A DNA stretch of 64,000 bases from Cysteiniphilum marinum (GCF_014857925.1 NZ_JACYVZ010000007.1:59912-123911), one strand, 5' to 3'; shown: positions 35,343-46,178, counted from the stretch's first letter. Made by a program: numbers and translations. Notes: generated by a model from the sequence alone, not told the origin.

Positions 35343-36179
35343 TTAAACCAAGATCTGCTCTAACTCCAACTGCACTTGATAATGTATTAACACTGCCTGC
35401 TTAATATGCTCGACTAATTGAAGTATCTGTTGACCTGTAGCATTACCGGTATTGATAATTACACCACCGTGCTTAGGTGATATCTGCGCGCCACCAATTT
35501 GAAAACCTTTTAGCCCAATTTTCTCAACCATCTCACCAACAGTAATATGATAGTTAGGGCGCTTAAACACGCTTCCCGCACTTGGCTCAGGGGGTAGCTT
35601 TGCTTGGCGCTGTGACAGGATATCATCCATTTTATCTTTAATTTCCATCTGTGACTTTACCGATAAATCAAAACATGCCCCAAGAATAATCACAGCGCCT
35701 GTTTTAAACATCGAATAGCGATAGCCATAATCGATATCCGCTTTATCAATCTGCTGTTGTGTAAAGCTCTCACGATCCAAAATATCAACATAGCGCACAT
35801 GATCATAAATTTCATCGCCATAAGCGCCGGTATTCATAATCATTGCCCCACCAATACTCGCTGGCACATCAAAAAATGTCTCAACACCACTTAAACCATG
35901 CTCATAAGCGTATAAGGAGAGCTCTTTTAACAACACACCAGCCTCAGCATAAATACCTTCGCTCACGTGAGAGATCTTTTTAAATTGATCCTTAATCACG
36001 ATAAATGCGACATCCTCATACACACTTTGCGTCAAAATGATATTACTGCCATTACCCAAGATAATCACCTTTGTATGGCGCTTGTATATTTCAATGATTT
36101 CATCTATCGATTGCGGAAAATATACATGCTTGGCAAAGCTCTCGATATGGTAAGTATTATAAGGCTTTAATGAAAACAT
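35343..36179 (-). CDS. murB: UDP-N-acetylenolpyruvoylglucosamine reductase
   Basis: The product of about 278 residues is the FAD enzyme that reduces UDP-GlcNAc-enolpyruvate to UDP-MurNAc. FAD-binding motifs are visible (LGNGSNIILT, DVPASIGGAMIMNTGAYGDE), then YRYSMFK, and the catalytic Ser in PSAGSVFKRP. Its length and GSVF context suit the shorter type II class. The ATG at 36179 with AAGAG upstream is preferred, and a GTG overlapping the murA stop is an alternative. It is coupled to murA, the preceding step. Confidence 0.93.
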   Translation of the reverse strand: MFSLKPYNTYHIESFAKHVYFPQSIDEIIEIYKRHTKVIILGNGSNIILTQSVYEDVAFIVIKDQFKKISHVSEGIYAEAGVLLKELSLYAYEHGLSGVETFFDVPASIGGAMIMNTGAYGDEIYDHVRYVDILDRESFTQQQIDKADIDYGYRYSMFKTGAVIILGACFDLSVKSQMEIKDKMDDILSQRQAKLPPEPSAGSVFKRPNYHITVGEMVEKIGLKGFQIGGAQISPKHGGVIINTGNATGQQILQLVEHIKQAVLIHYQVQLELEQILV

Positions 36180-36181
36180 AG

Positions 36182-37465
36182 TCACTCTTCTTTATCAATG
36201 CTGATGTGCATAAAGTGGGTAAGGTTCTCCAGTAGATTCTCATAGCCGCGAAAAATCTGCTCAGCTGACGTAATCGTACACACCTGGTCGGATAACGATG
36301 CACCCATCACGACTGCCATTCCCGCTCTTAAATCATAGCTTTTCATACTTGTCGCATGCAAAGGCTCAACAATACTGCCTAATACTTTAATCTTATTATC
36401 TTGGTAATCTATCGGAAAGTTCAGCTTTTTAAGCTCATCAACATACTTGATGCGCTCAGGATAAACGGTATCAGTAATCTCAGATACACCATCAGCTTTA
36501 GCACACATTACCGCGAAAATCGGTTGCAGATCCGTTGGAAATTCTGGATAAGGCATTGCCGTGATGTTCACCGGTGTTAATACGCTTTTTTTACCATAGA
36601 AACAAATACGACTACGCTCAGCATCAAACTGCCATTTCGCCCCCATTTGTTTTAAAACATCCAACGGTTTTGCAATATACTCTTTGGTGTCAACCCCTTC
36701 AACACAGACATTTAAACCATGCAAATAAGCTAAAGCCGCATAGGTCATCGTCTGAATACGATCATACATTACACGGAAAGTAACACCAGAGAGCTTCTCG
36801 ACACCATCAATCTGCATAATGCGCGCACTGTGATCAATTTTGATCTTGGCACCGGCATAATTGAGAAAACTTGCAACTTCAATCACTTCCGGCTCTAAAG
36901 CAATGTTATTAAGCTTCACCTGAGCAGTTCCTGTTGCAGCATATAACATCAAGTTAATACTTGCGCCCACCGATGGATAGCGTAATGTGTGCTCAACTGA
37001 TTTATCCGCCTGATGCTCAATCACAATATGATATTCATCATGTGTAACCTTTGCTCCCAAAGCTTCAAAACCTAATAGATGGATATCAAAGGGTCTTTGC
37101 TCGCTAAAAGAGCATCCACCAGGATAGCCAATTTTCAATAGACTAACTTTCTTAGCCAAAGCACCAAGCAGCATCAATGATGTTCGTGTGCGACGCGTGT
37201 AATTACTAGAAAGCTCTATTTTATTGACTTTTTGCGGAGCAGTAATAGTTGCCACACCCTCTTTTCTATCAACCTTACCACCAATTGCCTGCAAGATATC
37301 ACACACAGCATGGTAGTCACGCAAACTGGATGGCACATTATCAAACGTCGTTGCTTCTTCAGTTAGCAAACTCGCAAACAACAAGTGTAACAAAGCATTC
37401 TTAGCGCCTGATAATTTAATATTAACATCTTGAAGATGGTGACGTTTACTGACTTTTAACTGCAT
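36182..37465 (-). CDS. murA: UDP-N-acetylglucosamine 1-carboxyvinyltransferase, divergent form
   Basis: The 427-residue EPSP-synthase-fold enzyme adds enolpyruvate to UDP-GlcNAc. It has SGAKNA (K22, N23), the loop PGGCSFSEQRPFDIH with the catalytic Cys at 118, PEFPTDLQPIF and DLRAGMAVV. The loop has one residue more than the usual GGCxIGxRP and lacks the Ile-Gly pair. YPERIKYVDEL replaces the common FENRFMHV-type segment. It may be a second, MurZ-like copy or a lineage-specific form. Because Cys is kept, fosfomycin sensitivity is possible but not predictable. It is immediately upstream of murB. Confidence 0.88.
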   Translation of the reverse strand: MQLKVSKRHHLQDVNIKLSGAKNALLHLLFASLLTEEATTFDNVPSSLRDYHAVCDILQAIGGKVDRKEGVATITAPQKVNKIELSSNYTRRTRTSLMLLGALAKKVSLLKIGYPGGCSFSEQRPFDIHLLGFEALGAKVTHDEYHIVIEHQADKSVEHTLRYPSVGASINLMLYAATGTAQVKLNNIALEPEVIEVASFLNYAGAKIKIDHSARIMQIDGVEKLSGVTFRVMYDRIQTMTYAALAYLHGLNVCVEGVDTKEYIAKPLDVLKQMGAKWQFDAERSRICFYGKKSVLTPVNITAMPYPEFPTDLQPIFAVMCAKADGVSEITDTVYPERIKYVDELKKLNFPIDYQDNKIKVLGSIVEPLHATSMKSYDLRAGMAVVMGASLSDQVCTITSAEQIFRGYENLLENLTHFMHISIDKEE

Positions 37466-37472
37466 AAAATAA

Positions 37473-38912
37473 CTAATCTTTGTATTGCTTTAACGCACGT
37501 TTTTTCTGCATTTTCTCCTTCTGCGTCTGCTTATCCCTATAACGTTGCAATGGTGTTGATTTTTTTTGTTTCGTTGGTTCATATGGATTAACCGACTGCT
37601 TAAACTCAAAATTAATCGGCGTACCCACAAGATTAAAAGCCTCACGGAAAAACTTCTCTAAATAGCGCTTATATGACGCAGGCAAATTATTTACCTGATT
37701 ACCATGAATCACGATAATTGGCGGATTGTGTCCACCCATATGCGCATATTTTAGTTTGATTCTTGATTTACCGGACATCGGTGGTACATGATCTTGTGTC
37801 GCCATTTTTAAGACTTGGGTCAACTCTGGTGTTGATATTTTTTTCGTAGCACTTCTATAGGCATTTTTCAGTGATGCAAACAAATGCCCAACATTAGTAC
37901 CATGCAGAGCCGAGATAAAATGAATATCAACATAGTCTTTTAAAAATACCAAGCGCCGATTAATCTCTTCTTTGAGATTTTCTCTGTCTGACGCACTCAT
38001 GCCATCCCATTTATTGATCGCAATAACCATCGCCCGCCCCGCGTTTAACGCAAAGCCCATCAAGTGCATATCTTGATCAGTTAACCCTTCTTTAGCATCG
38101 ATTAACACAATTACCACATTGGCATCTTTGATCGCTTGAAGCGTTTTAACCACCGAGAATTTCTCTAATGTTTCTCTGACCTTACCCTTACGGCGAATCC
38201 CTGCAGTATCAATAATGGTGTAATCTTCCTCATTGCGTGAAAAAGAAATATAAACACTGTCAATCGTGGTACCCGGCATATCATAGACAACCACTCGATC
38301 TTCACCTAACATACGATTGGTTAGTGTTGATTTACCAACATTCGGACGACCTATTAAAGCAAAGCGAATACCGCGCTTATTGGCTTCACCTTCGGCATGT
38401 TCGGAGTCTTTAATTGCTTTATCACACAAAGGTAATAAAGTGTCTGATAATAAGTTACTGACACCACGGCGGTGGCTTGCGGCAACCGTGAATAATGCAT
38501 CAAAACCCAATGAGTAAAAATCAGCCGCAGCAACTTCTTCCTGCATGCCATCAGTTTTATTAATCACTAATACAGAAGGCTTACCACGTGTACGCAGAAG
38601 CTCAGCAATATACAAATCTCCCGCTGTTAACCCAGCTTGCGCATCAACAACGAAATAAACAAGATCTGCCTCTTCAATCGCAAGCACAGATTGGTCCGCC
38701 ATTGATCCATCAACACCGGCATCATTATCAGATAAGCCACCGGTATCAATGACAATAAAAGGTTGCTCTTCAAATTCCGCTTGACCATACTGGCGATCAC
38801 GCGTCACCCCTGGCATATCGTAAACCAACGCATCACGCGTGCGTGTTAAAGCATTAAAAAGTGTCGATTTACCGACATTCGGGCGACCGACTATTGCAAT
38901 GACAGGAACCAT
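37473..38912 (-). CDS. der: Ribosome-assembly GTPase Der (EngA)
   Basis: The 479-residue protein has two GTPase domains in tandem: GRPNVGKSTLFNAL (about 8-21) with DTGG and NKTD, and GRPNVGKSTLTNRM (about 195) with DTAG and NKWD. They are followed by a KH-like domain and a basic tail (KQKKSTPLQRYRDKQ). Der helps mature the 50S subunit. It ends eight bases before the murA start, so the two may be co-transcribed. Confidence 0.97.
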   Translation of the reverse strand: MVPVIAIVGRPNVGKSTLFNALTRTRDALVYDMPGVTRDRQYGQAEFEEQPFIVIDTGGLSDNDAGVDGSMADQSVLAIEEADLVYFVVDAQAGLTAGDLYIAELLRTRGKPSVLVINKTDGMQEEVAAADFYSLGFDALFTVAASHRRGVSNLLSDTLLPLCDKAIKDSEHAEGEANKRGIRFALIGRPNVGKSTLTNRMLGEDRVVVYDMPGTTIDSVYISFSRNEEDYTIIDTAGIRRKGKVRETLEKFSVVKTLQAIKDANVVIVLIDAKEGLTDQDMHLMGFALNAGRAMVIAINKWDGMSASDRENLKEEINRRLVFLKDYVDIHFISALHGTNVGHLFASLKNAYRSATKKISTPELTQVLKMATQDHVPPMSGKSRIKLKYAHMGGHNPPIIVIHGNQVNNLPASYKRYLEKFFREAFNLVGTPINFEFKQSVNPYEPTKQKKSTPLQRYRDKQTQKEKMQKKRALKQYKD

Positions 38913-38994
38913 AATTCTAGAACTTAAGTACTCTTGATATTTCTGCTTGGCACTATAGCTTATTTAGGTCTAAAGAACAAATGCTGATACGCGA

Positions 38995-39432
38995 TCAACG
39001 CAACCTTTCGCGCGGCTCATCATGACCATCATCCTTGTGATCATTGCTTTCATTTTGATTTTCTTCCTGTTGAATAAATTTCTCGTCCTCCTGACGAGCT
39101 TTCTCAATTAACGAGTTCATTTTATTACCATAGGCTAGCGACTCATCATAGAAAAATCGCAAAGCCGGAGCGATACGTAAACGCAGCTCTTTGGCAAGCG
39201 CTGTACGGAAAAACCCTTTGGCTGAATCCAAAGCTTTCACTACCTGTGTTGGATGCGTTTCCGTGCTTAATGATGAGAAAAACACCTTGGCATAAGATAA
39301 ATCCTTGGATACCTCAACACCAGTAATGGAAACCCATTGCAAGCGCGGGTCACGCACTTTAGTTGCTAGCAATGCAACAATGATCTTTTGAATCTCATCA
39401 CCAACACGCTCAACGCGTGAATTACTTGCCAT
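38995..39432 (-). CDS. rbfA: 30S ribosome-binding factor RbfA
   Basis: The 145-residue KH-fold protein starts SNSRVERVGDEIQKIIV, then has VRDPRL, VSKDLSYAKVFFS and LRLRIAPALRFFYDES. The last 30 residues form a charged Gln/Asn/Asp-rich tail. It aids late 16S maturation and cold adaptation. It follows infB by two bases in the classic nusA-infB-rbfA operon. Confidence 0.96.
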   Translation of the reverse strand: MASNSRVERVGDEIQKIIVALLATKVRDPRLQWVSITGVEVSKDLSYAKVFFSSLSTETHPTQVVKALDSAKGFFRTALAKELRLRIAPALRFFYDESLAYGNKMNSLIEKARQEDEKFIQQEENQNESNDHKDDGHDEPRERLR

Positions 39433-39434
39433 AA

Positions 39435-42194
39435 TTATATTTCTCTCTTGATTTCAACCGTTTCAAAGACTTCGATCTGGTCACCAACTTTAACGTCATT
39501 ATAGTTCTTAACACCAATACCGCATTCTATGCCTTTTTTGACTTCAACGGCATCATCTTTGAAGCGCTTTAATGACTCTAAAGAACCTTCATAAATGACC
39601 ACTTGATCACGCAATACGCGAATTGGGTTGTGACGTTTAATCACACCATCAATAACCATACAACCAGCAATCGAACCAAACTTCGATGATCTAAAGACAT
39701 CACGCACTTCAGCAACACCAATAATTTGCTCTCTTAGCTCAGGCGACAACATCCCCGACATCGCTTGTTTCACATCATCGATTAAATCATAAATAATGCT
39801 GTAATAACGCAGCTCAATACCATCAGCTTCAGCTTGTTTTCTGGCCGTTGCATCCGCACGAACGTTAAAGCCAAAAAGCACTGCTTGAGAAGCTACCGCC
39901 AATGACACATCAGAAATAGTGATTCCACCAATACCTGAAGCAATCACATCAACCTTAATCTCATCATTACTAAGCTTAACCAGTGATTCGCGAATCGCTT
40001 CTACCGAACCCTGAACATCCGCTTTAACAATGACATTCAAGGTTTGACGCTCACCTGTGGACTCACCCATGCGATCAAATAAGCTTGATAACTTACTGGC
40101 TTGTTGCTGCTTCAAACGCTCATCTTTTTTCTTTTGCGATCTATATTCAGCAACTTCGCGCGCTGTTTTTTCATCTTTAACCGCAACCATCTCATCGCCG
40201 GCATTTGGCACACCCGAAAGACCTAAAATCTCAACAGGTGTTGACGGACCTGCCGTGTTAATTTTTTGCCCAAGATCACTCATCATCACACGAACACGGC
40301 CATATTCCGTACCGCATAATACGATATCACCTTGGCTTAATTCACCACTTTGCACCAACACGGATGCAACAGCACCACGCCCTTTATCTAGGCGTGATTC
40401 AATGACAACACCTTTTGCTAAGCCTTTATTAACCGCTTGAAGCTCTAATACTTCAGCCTGCAATAGCACAGCATCTAATAATGCATCAATACCTAATCCT
40501 GATTTCGCTGAAACGTGAGCAAACATTATATCGCCACCCCATTCCTCAGAAATGACATCAAGTTGTGAAAGCTCAGTCTTAACACGATCTGGATCGGCTT
40601 CAGGTTTATCCATCTTATTCACTGCAACGACAATCGGCACGCCAGCAGCACGTGCGTGTTGAATTGCCTCTTTAGTCTGTGGCATCACACCATCATCGGC
40701 AGCTACCACCAAAATCACGATATCAGTACTTCCCGCACCTCGAGCTCGCATTGCAGTAAATGCTTCATGTCCAGGTGTATCCAAGAATGTAATCTGACCT
40801 TTTTGTGTTGTCACCGAATAAGCACCAATATGCTGTGTAATACCACCAGCTTCACCTACAGCGATACGTGTTTTACGAATATAATCCAAAAGGGAGGTTT
40901 TACCATGATCAACGTGACCCATAATCGTCACGACTGGCGCACGCGGCATCACTTCTTGACTTGAAGAGTCAACAACCACCGTCTCTTCTAATGTTTCATC
41001 ACGATGCAGTGTGTATTCATGGCCTAACTCTTCAACAATCAAAATCGCTGTTTCTTGATCTAATGGCTGATTAATTGTTGCCATCACACCCATTTTAAAT
41101 AGCACCTTGATAAGTTCAGCTGCTTTTACTGCCATTTTTTGCGCTAACTCATTGACTGTAATGCCTTCAAAGATCACTACTTGTTTCATAACCTTTTCAA
41201 CTGGCTTAGTAAATTGCTGTGTTTTGACTTTGTTTAACTGCAATTTCTTAGGTTTAGAAGGTTTACGTGAAAAACCATAACCATCTTCATCATCATACAG
41301 TCCACGTGAGCCTTTCTTTGCTGACGCTGATTTTGATTTTTTTGCCCCTTTGCGTGAGTCATTATTGTCATCTTCACTTGCTCTACGCTTTGTTTTGTCA
41401 AGCGTTTTCTTATGTGTGGCTTTTGCTTCATTAACCGAGTTATCTTCTATTACTTTATCTTCAACAATCTCAGGTCTTGACGTTATTTTAAAGCCATTAT
41501 TTTTTGGTTTTTCAGCAGATTTTTCAGTAATCATAAAGCCACTGTCAGCTGTTTGATCTACTACGTCATCAGCTGTTGTTGACTTCTTTTCAGCTTTTGC
41601 TGGCTTCGCTAATTTTTTAGGTTTAGGAATAGACTTGCCAGTTTGCGCTTTAGCTTCTTTCACTTCTTTGGCTTCTTTTGTTTCTGAAGATACATCATCA
41701 ACAGTAACTGCTTCTACCTCTTGATCTGCTTGAAGTTGCCCAGACGTTACTACTTCTTCTGTCACATCATCGTTTGCTATAACCGCGTCTTGTGTCGTCT
41801 CTGATTCAATTGCTGATTCATTATGGACCTCATCATTAACCTGTTCAACACCAACCGGCTCATGCTCTTTGGCAACCTGAGTGTCATCCTTAACCTGCTC
41901 TTCAGCAACATCAAGCGCCGGCGCAACAAGCGTTTTCTTTTTGCGCACCTCAATATTAACCTTGCGATTTCCAGCGACTTTCAACTGTTTTGTTGTCTTT
42001 CTTTGCAAAGTAACTGATGATTTCTTCTCCGTTGAGCCGCCTTGGATAAAACTAAGAAGCTGGTTTTTTTCGGCATCAGTCACTAAGTCATTGATGCTTT
42101 TCTTATGCACACCTGATTGTTCAAACTTCTCAAGTAGTACACTTTCATTAATTTTAATTAGTTTGGCTAGTTGCGCCACTGTCATCTCTGCCAT
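39435..42194 (-). CDS. infB: Translation initiation factor IF-2
   Basis: The 919-residue GTPase places fMet-tRNA on the 30S subunit. The ATG at 42194 has AGGAGA upstream and the standard N-terminus [14 protein letters not shown] longer frame into nusA is rejected. The IF2-N domain (about 1-55) is followed by a long low-complexity Glu/Lys/Ala region to about 300, a second IF2-N domain ([18 protein letters not shown]), the G domain ([13 protein letters not shown] at about 426, [24 protein letters not shown]), and domains II-IV ending [11 protein letters not shown]. Confidence 0.98.
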   Translation of the reverse strand: MAEMTVAQLAKLIKINESVLLEKFEQSGVHKKSINDLVTDAEKNQLLSFIQGGSTEKKSSVTLQRKTTKQLKVAGNRKVNIEVRKKKTLVAPALDVAEEQVKDDTQVAKEHEPVGVEQVNDEVHNESAIESETTQDAVIANDDVTEEVVTSGQLQADQEVEAVTVDDVSSETKEAKEVKEAKAQTGKSIPKPKKLAKPAKAEKKSTTADDVVDQTADSGFMITEKSAEKPKNNGFKITSRPEIVEDKVIEDNSVNEAKATHKKTLDKTKRRASEDDNNDSRKGAKKSKSASAKKGSRGLYDDEDGYGFSRKPSKPKKLQLNKVKTQQFTKPVEKVMKQVVIFEGITVNELAQKMAVKAAELIKVLFKMGVMATINQPLDQETAILIVEELGHEYTLHRDETLEETVVVDSSSQEVMPRAPVVTIMGHVDHGKTSLLDYIRKTRIAVGEAGGITQHIGAYSVTTQKGQITFLDTPGHEAFTAMRARGAGSTDIVILVVAADDGVMPQTKEAIQHARAAGVPIVVAVNKMDKPEADPDRVKTELSQLDVISEEWGGDIMFAHVSAKSGLGIDALLDAVLLQAEVLELQAVNKGLAKGVVIESRLDKGRGAVASVLVQSGELSQGDIVLCGTEYGRVRVMMSDLGQKINTAGPSTPVEILGLSGVPNAGDEMVAVKDEKTAREVAEYRSQKKKDERLKQQQASKLSSLFDRMGESTGERQTLNVIVKADVQGSVEAIRESLVKLSNDEIKVDVIASGIGGITISDVSLAVASQAVLFGFNVRADATARKQAEADGIELRYYSIIYDLIDDVKQAMSGMLSPELREQIIGVAEVRDVFRSSKFGSIAGCMVIDGVIKRHNPIRVLRDQVVIYEGSLESLKRFKDDAVEVKKGIECGIGVKNYNDVKVGDQIEVFETVEIKREI

Positions 42195-42204
42195 CACATT
42201 TCTC

Positions 42205-43686
42205 CTACTTCTCGTTATCCTCTTCAAACCAAGGCGCACGCGCAGTCATAATCAAAGCTGCTGCCCCATCTTCAGAGATCGAAATAATTTCGCGTAAATC
42301 ATCAACGGCTAATTCAGCCAAATCTTCCATTGTAATCACATCTTTTTGTGCTAATGTCTCAGCCCACTCAGCCGTCATTCCTTCCATATTTAGCAAGTCT
42401 TCTGCCGGCTTGTTTCCAGCTAAGGCTTGTGAAATAAGCGCTGTTTTAGCCCGCTCTTGTAGCTCTTCACAGATCTCATTGTCAAAACCTTCAATCTCAA
42501 GCATTTCTTCACGCGCCACGTAAGCGACTTCTTCAAGACTGGTAAAACCCTCTTCTATCAATACTTCAGCAATATCTTGATCAATATCCAAGGCCTCCAT
42601 AAACAGCTGAATATTTTTCTCTTCCTCTTCTTGCTGTGCTTTCTCAGCAACGGTACTTGAGATGACATTAATATGCCAACCAGTTAAAGCAGTTGCCAAA
42701 CGCACATTTTGCCCACTTTTACCAATCGCTTGTGATAATTGATCTTCTTTAACAGCCACCTGCATTGCTTGCCTGTCTTCATCTTGAACGATAGACGTCA
42801 CTTCAGCAGGTGCTAACGAATTCATTACAAATTGCGCTGGATTATCATCCCATAATACGATATCAACACGCTCACCTTGTAATTCATTAGTGATCGCTTG
42901 AATACGTGAGCCACGCATACCAACGCACGCGCCAACAGGGTCAATACGCTTATCATTCGACTTCACAGCCACTTTAGCGCGAGAACCTGGATCACGTGCA
43001 ATACTAACGATATCCATCAACTCTTCAGCAACTTCAGGCACCTCAAGAATCAACAAGGCATGCAACATTTTCTTGTTCGCACGTGACAAAATAATTTGCG
43101 GCCCCTTGCCATCATCATCGATACGTAAGATACAAGCGCGTAATTTATCATTTAAACGATAATTCTCTTTAGGTAATAGCTCTTTTCTAGGCAACACACC
43201 CTCAGCGTCTTCACCTAAATCAATAATAAGGAAATCACGCGTAGTGCGCTTAACTTCGCCATAAACAATCTTGCCAACTTTATCGCGGAACTTTGCCACC
43301 ATTAAACGACGCTCTTCATCACGCACTTTTTGCATGATAATTTGCTTAGCGGTCATCGCGGCAATTCGTCCAAACTCGACTGACTCAACGGGTTCCATCA
43401 GCACATCACCAACGACGACGTTATGCCCTTTCTCTTGAGCAACATCAACATATAACTCAGCCGCGTAATTCTCAATCTCATGATCTTCATCAACGATTTG
43501 CCATTGACGATATGTTTCATAATCACCCGTTTTGCGATCAATCTTAACAACAATTTCAGCCTCTTCTTCAAAGCGCTTTTTAGTTGCCATCGCCAAGGCT
43601 TCTTCCATGGCTGAAAAAAGTAAATCTCTTGAGACTTCCTTCTCATTGGCAACGGTTTCAATAACCAGTAGTAACTCTTTACTCAT
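42205..43686 (-). CDS. nusA: Transcription elongation/antitermination factor NusA
   Basis: The product of about 493 residues contains the RNA polymerase-binding N-terminal domain ([15 protein letters not shown]), an S1 domain ([18 protein letters not shown]), two KH domains ([36 protein letters not shown]) and two C-terminal acidic repeats typical of gammaproteobacteria. The start at 43686 has AGGTGAA upstream. It regulates pausing and rRNA antitermination and lies in the rimP-nusA-infB operon. Confidence 0.97.
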   Translation of the reverse strand: MSKELLLVIETVANEKEVSRDLLFSAMEEALAMATKKRFEEEAEIVVKIDRKTGDYETYRQWQIVDEDHEIENYAAELYVDVAQEKGHNVVVGDVLMEPVESVEFGRIAAMTAKQIIMQKVRDEERRLMVAKFRDKVGKIVYGEVKRTTRDFLIIDLGEDAEGVLPRKELLPKENYRLNDKLRACILRIDDDGKGPQIILSRANKKMLHALLILEVPEVAEELMDIVSIARDPGSRAKVAVKSNDKRIDPVGACVGMRGSRIQAITNELQGERVDIVLWDDNPAQFVMNSLAPAEVTSIVQDEDRQAMQVAVKEDQLSQAIGKSGQNVRLATALTGWHINVISSTVAEKAQQEEEEKNIQLFMEALDIDQDIAEVLIEEGFTSLEEVAYVAREEMLEIEGFDNEICEELQERAKTALISQALAGNKPAEDLLNMEGMTAEWAETLAQKDVITMEDLAELAVDDLREIISISEDGAAALIMTARAPWFEEDNEK

Positions 43687-43716
43687 AACTTTCACCTATA
43701 TCCACATTATTAAAGA

Positions 43717-44181
43717 TTAAAACTTGGGCACAACGCGCATTTTATCAACATTGTGAAAATCAAAGCGAATTTCTTCGTCTTCTTCTGTTTTAACAACTAC
43801 TTCATCATTGTCTACTGAGATAATCACACCTTTAAAACGGCGGCGATTATTCTCTGTTGCTTGATGCAATTGCACTTTAACCTCAAAACCCTCCAAGGCT
43901 TTTGCCTGTAGCGCATTAAATACACGACGATTCACCCCTGGGGAAGATACTTCCAACGAATAAGCACCACTGATTGGGTCTTCAACATCTAAAATTGCAC
44001 CCACAGCACGACTGACTTCTTGACAGTCATCAACTGAAATGCCTTCTTCATGATCGATAAAAATGCGTAAGGTCATGCTGCCGGTATCTGCAGAATATGC
44101 ATCCATTTCAATCCCCCATAAAATAAATCCAAGGCTCTCTACTTCTGGCGCAATAAGCGCTTCTAACTGATCAACCAACAT
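43717..44181 (-). CDS. rimP: Ribosome maturation factor RimP
   Basis: The 154-residue protein has SLGFILWGIEMD, RIFIDHEEGISVDDCQEVSR and SLEVSSPGVNRRV, which identify RimP, needed for 30S assembly. AAGGAG lies upstream of the ATG. It is the first protein gene of the operon that begins with the initiator tRNA. Confidence 0.96.
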   Translation of the reverse strand: MLVDQLEALIAPEVESLGFILWGIEMDAYSADTGSMTLRIFIDHEEGISVDDCQEVSRAVGAILDVEDPISGAYSLEVSSPGVNRRVFNALQAKALEGFEVKVQLHQATENNRRRFKGVIISVDNDEVVVKTEEDEEIRFDFHNVDKMRVVPKF

Positions 44182-44203
44182 TCCAACACACTCCTTGGGG
44201 TAT

Positions 44204-44231
44204 AAAAAAAGGACTACTATGAGTCCTTTTT
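44204..44231 (-). terminator. Second hairpin between tRNA-fMet and rimP
   Basis: AAAAGGACT and AGTCCTTTT pair around ACTATG. On the minus strand the stem is followed by a T-run. The symmetry makes it usable in both directions. It lies about 22 bases before the rimP start and could act as an attenuator. Confidence 0.7.
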
Positions 44232-44242
44232 ATCTACAAAAC

Positions 44243-44262
44243 AAAAAGGCCCATAAGGGCCC
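44243..44262 (-). terminator. First hairpin downstream of tRNA-fMet
   Basis: On the minus strand GGGCC-CTTAT-GGCC-type pairing (GGGCCC TTAT GGGCC) is followed by TTTTTG. It lies 25 bases after the tRNA 3' end, so it may end the tRNA transcript or reduce read-through into rimP-nusA-infB. Confidence 0.75.
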
Positions 44263-44287
44263 GAAATTTCTCAAAATCTTTTTAGGT

Positions 44288-44364
<77 letters not shown>

Positions 44365-44377
44365 TCAACTGTGGGAC

Positions 44378-44405
44378 ATATTAGCAAATCTTTTTTAAAT
44401 TGCAA
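44378..44405 (-). promoter_or_regulatory. Sigma-70 promoter of the tRNA-fMet-rimP-nusA-infB operon
   Basis: On the minus strand TTGCAA (-35) and TAATAT (-10) are separated by 16 bases, placing a start of transcription a few bases before the tRNA 5' end. No protein-coding gene lies from here to 44723. That 359-base gap also carries a repeat and the leader of the peptide transporter gene. Confidence 0.7.
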
Positions 44406-44458
44406 GACTTAAGTTTAAAATTTTCTGGCTAAGGCTAAATATTCATTCACAAGCGCTC

Positions 44459-44560
44459 ACCGCACCCTAAGCTTAAATCGAAGCGGTGCACTGAGCACCA
44501 GTCGAAGTGGCTAAGCTTTGGAAAACAACACTTCATAGAGGCTTCGACTTACGCTCAGCC
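44459..44560. repeat. Imperfect inverted repeat, REP-like
   Basis: CACCGC and GCGGTG (44459-44464, 44483-44488) form one arm pair. CTGAGCACCAGTCGAAGTGG and, inverted, GGCTTCGACTTACGCTCAGC (44540-44559) form a second, resembling dispersed repeats of the CTGAGCGnAGTCGAAG type. Confidence 0.5.
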
Positions 44561-44723
44561 AACGCTTACACAATAAAAGTGGTCCGAAACATGGTCATAG
44601 CCAATTTTTTTAATCACTTGAAAAACATTTTGACTAGAATAATAAACACACAAAACAAAAAACATGCTTTTACAGTAAAATTTCCTTACACTCTGAATTG
44701 GATCCAAAAGAGGAGAGATATAC

Positions 44724-46124
44724 TTGAAAACACTAACAGCAAATCAACCACACGGCTTATGGTACCTATTTGGCGTTGAGGTATGGGAGCGCTTTAGCTA
44801 TTACGGAATGCGCGCACTACTTATTTTATATCTAACCAGTGAATATTGGGGCATGAGTGATACTGACGCATATTTAACTTATGGTGCGTATGTCGCCTTT
44901 GTCTATATGGCACCTGTAATTGGCGGCTATATCTCAGATGCTTACCTTGGTCATACAACGAGCGTTAAATATGGCTGTGTACTGATTGTGATCGGACACT
45001 TACTATTGACGGTTGAAGCAAGCTTCTTTGTTGGTCTTGCCTTTGTTGTTGCCGGAACTGGATTTTTTAAATCATCAATGGCAGCAAGCATCGGCAGGTT
45101 ATATGACAAAGGTGATAAGCGTCGCGACGCGGGCTACACTTTGTTTTATATGGCAGTAAACTTCGGCTCATTCTTTGCCGTACTCTTAGTACCTATGCTT
45201 GCAAAATATTTTGGCTGGCATGTTGGCTTTGGCGCTGCTGCTGTTGGGATGGCATTAGGGTTAGTTGTTTTTTTATTAGGTCAAAAGAAAGGTGTATTAC
45301 CTAAAGATCAATTTAGCGCCTCTAAATTAACGCGTATTTTAGCAATCGTTGGCGCATTATTATCCGTAATTGTCTTTACTTACTTTATTGCTCACCCAAC
45401 AGACACTTCAACGCTACTGTATATCGTAGCAGGCTTCGTTGGCTTATATTTACTCTACAAGGCGATCAAAGGTGGTAAAGAATATATTCTAGCAATTTTA
45501 GCGGTTGTCAAAATGTCGCTTATCATTATGATCTTCTTTGCTCTTTTTGAACAAAAAGCCACGAGCGTCTTACTCTTTACTGAGCGCTTAGTTGATCTTA
45601 ATTTATTTGGCTTTGAAATTTCATCAGCGAGCACGATGTCTTTAAATCCATTTTTCATTATTGTGCTTGCCCCTTTCTTTGCTGCACTTTGGTCAAAGTG
45701 GAACCCAACCGTATTTGCCAAAATGGGGAGCGGAATTTTATTAACAAGTGCGGCAATGGGTGTCTTAACACTCGGCGCTTATGAAGCAATGCAAGGCTCA
45801 CCTATTTCACTGCTATGGATTATTGGTAGCTATCTACTGATTACCATGGGCGAGTTGGCTTGCAGCCCAACCGGACTTGCCGCAATCAGCAAAGTCTCAC
45901 CAGTTGATGTCGTTGCGGTATTATTCGGTGTATGGGGTATTAAATCCTCTTTTAGTAACTACTTTGCCAGCTATATTGCAACATTTACCGATGTTGGTGG
46001 CAATGGCACCGAACAAGCTGCTGCTTATTTCAATGTATTTTATCATTTAGCACTTGTTGCTTTAGCTGTCGGCATTATCGTCCTGATCTTATCACCATTA
46101 TTAAAACGTATTTATAAGATATAA
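44724..46124 (+). CDS. POT-family proton-dependent oligopeptide transporter
   Basis: The 466-residue major facilitator protein has a TTG start, decided by AGGAG eight bases upstream. The N-terminal GVEVWERFSYYGMRALLILY contains the ExxER-like motif of peptide/H+ symporters, followed by GGYISDAYLGH (PTR2 signature region) and FYMAVNFGSFFAVLL. About 12-14 membrane segments are visible. It imports di- and tripeptides using the proton gradient, which suits an organism that lives on peptides. It stands alone, with tRNA-fMet divergent upstream and the 5S gene convergent downstream. Confidence 0.93.
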   Translation: MKTLTANQPHGLWYLFGVEVWERFSYYGMRALLILYLTSEYWGMSDTDAYLTYGAYVAFVYMAPVIGGYISDAYLGHTTSVKYGCVLIVIGHLLLTVEASFFVGLAFVVAGTGFFKSSMAASIGRLYDKGDKRRDAGYTLFYMAVNFGSFFAVLLVPMLAKYFGWHVGFGAAAVGMALGLVVFLLGQKKGVLPKDQFSASKLTRILAIVGALLSVIVFTYFIAHPTDTSTLLYIVAGFVGLYLLYKAIKGGKEYILAILAVVKMSLIIMIFFALFEQKATSVLLFTERLVDLNLFGFEISSASTMSLNPFFIIVLAPFFAALWSKWNPTVFAKMGSGILLTSAAMGVLTLGAYEAMQGSPISLLWIIGSYLLITMGELACSPTGLAAISKVSPVDVVAVLFGVWGIKSSFSNYFASYIATFTDVGGNGTEQAAAYFNVFYHLALVALAVGIIVLILSPLLKRIYKI

Positions 46125-46144
46125 CATCTTCGTCTTTGTTTTTT

Positions 46145-46178
46145 ATTTACTGGAGTTACGTACTTTTGCTATTTCAAC
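46145..46178. repeat. Solo end of the 3174-type palindromic element
   Basis: These 34 bases differ from 3174-3207 at three positions. The rest of that element, including the inner hairpin, is absent. It lies between the peptide transporter stop and the 5S rRNA gene. Confidence 0.65.

Noticed and set aside
42195..42239. Upstream extension of IF-2
   Set aside because: It runs into nusA and lacks a ribosome site. The standard N-terminus begins at 42194 with AGGAGA upstream.
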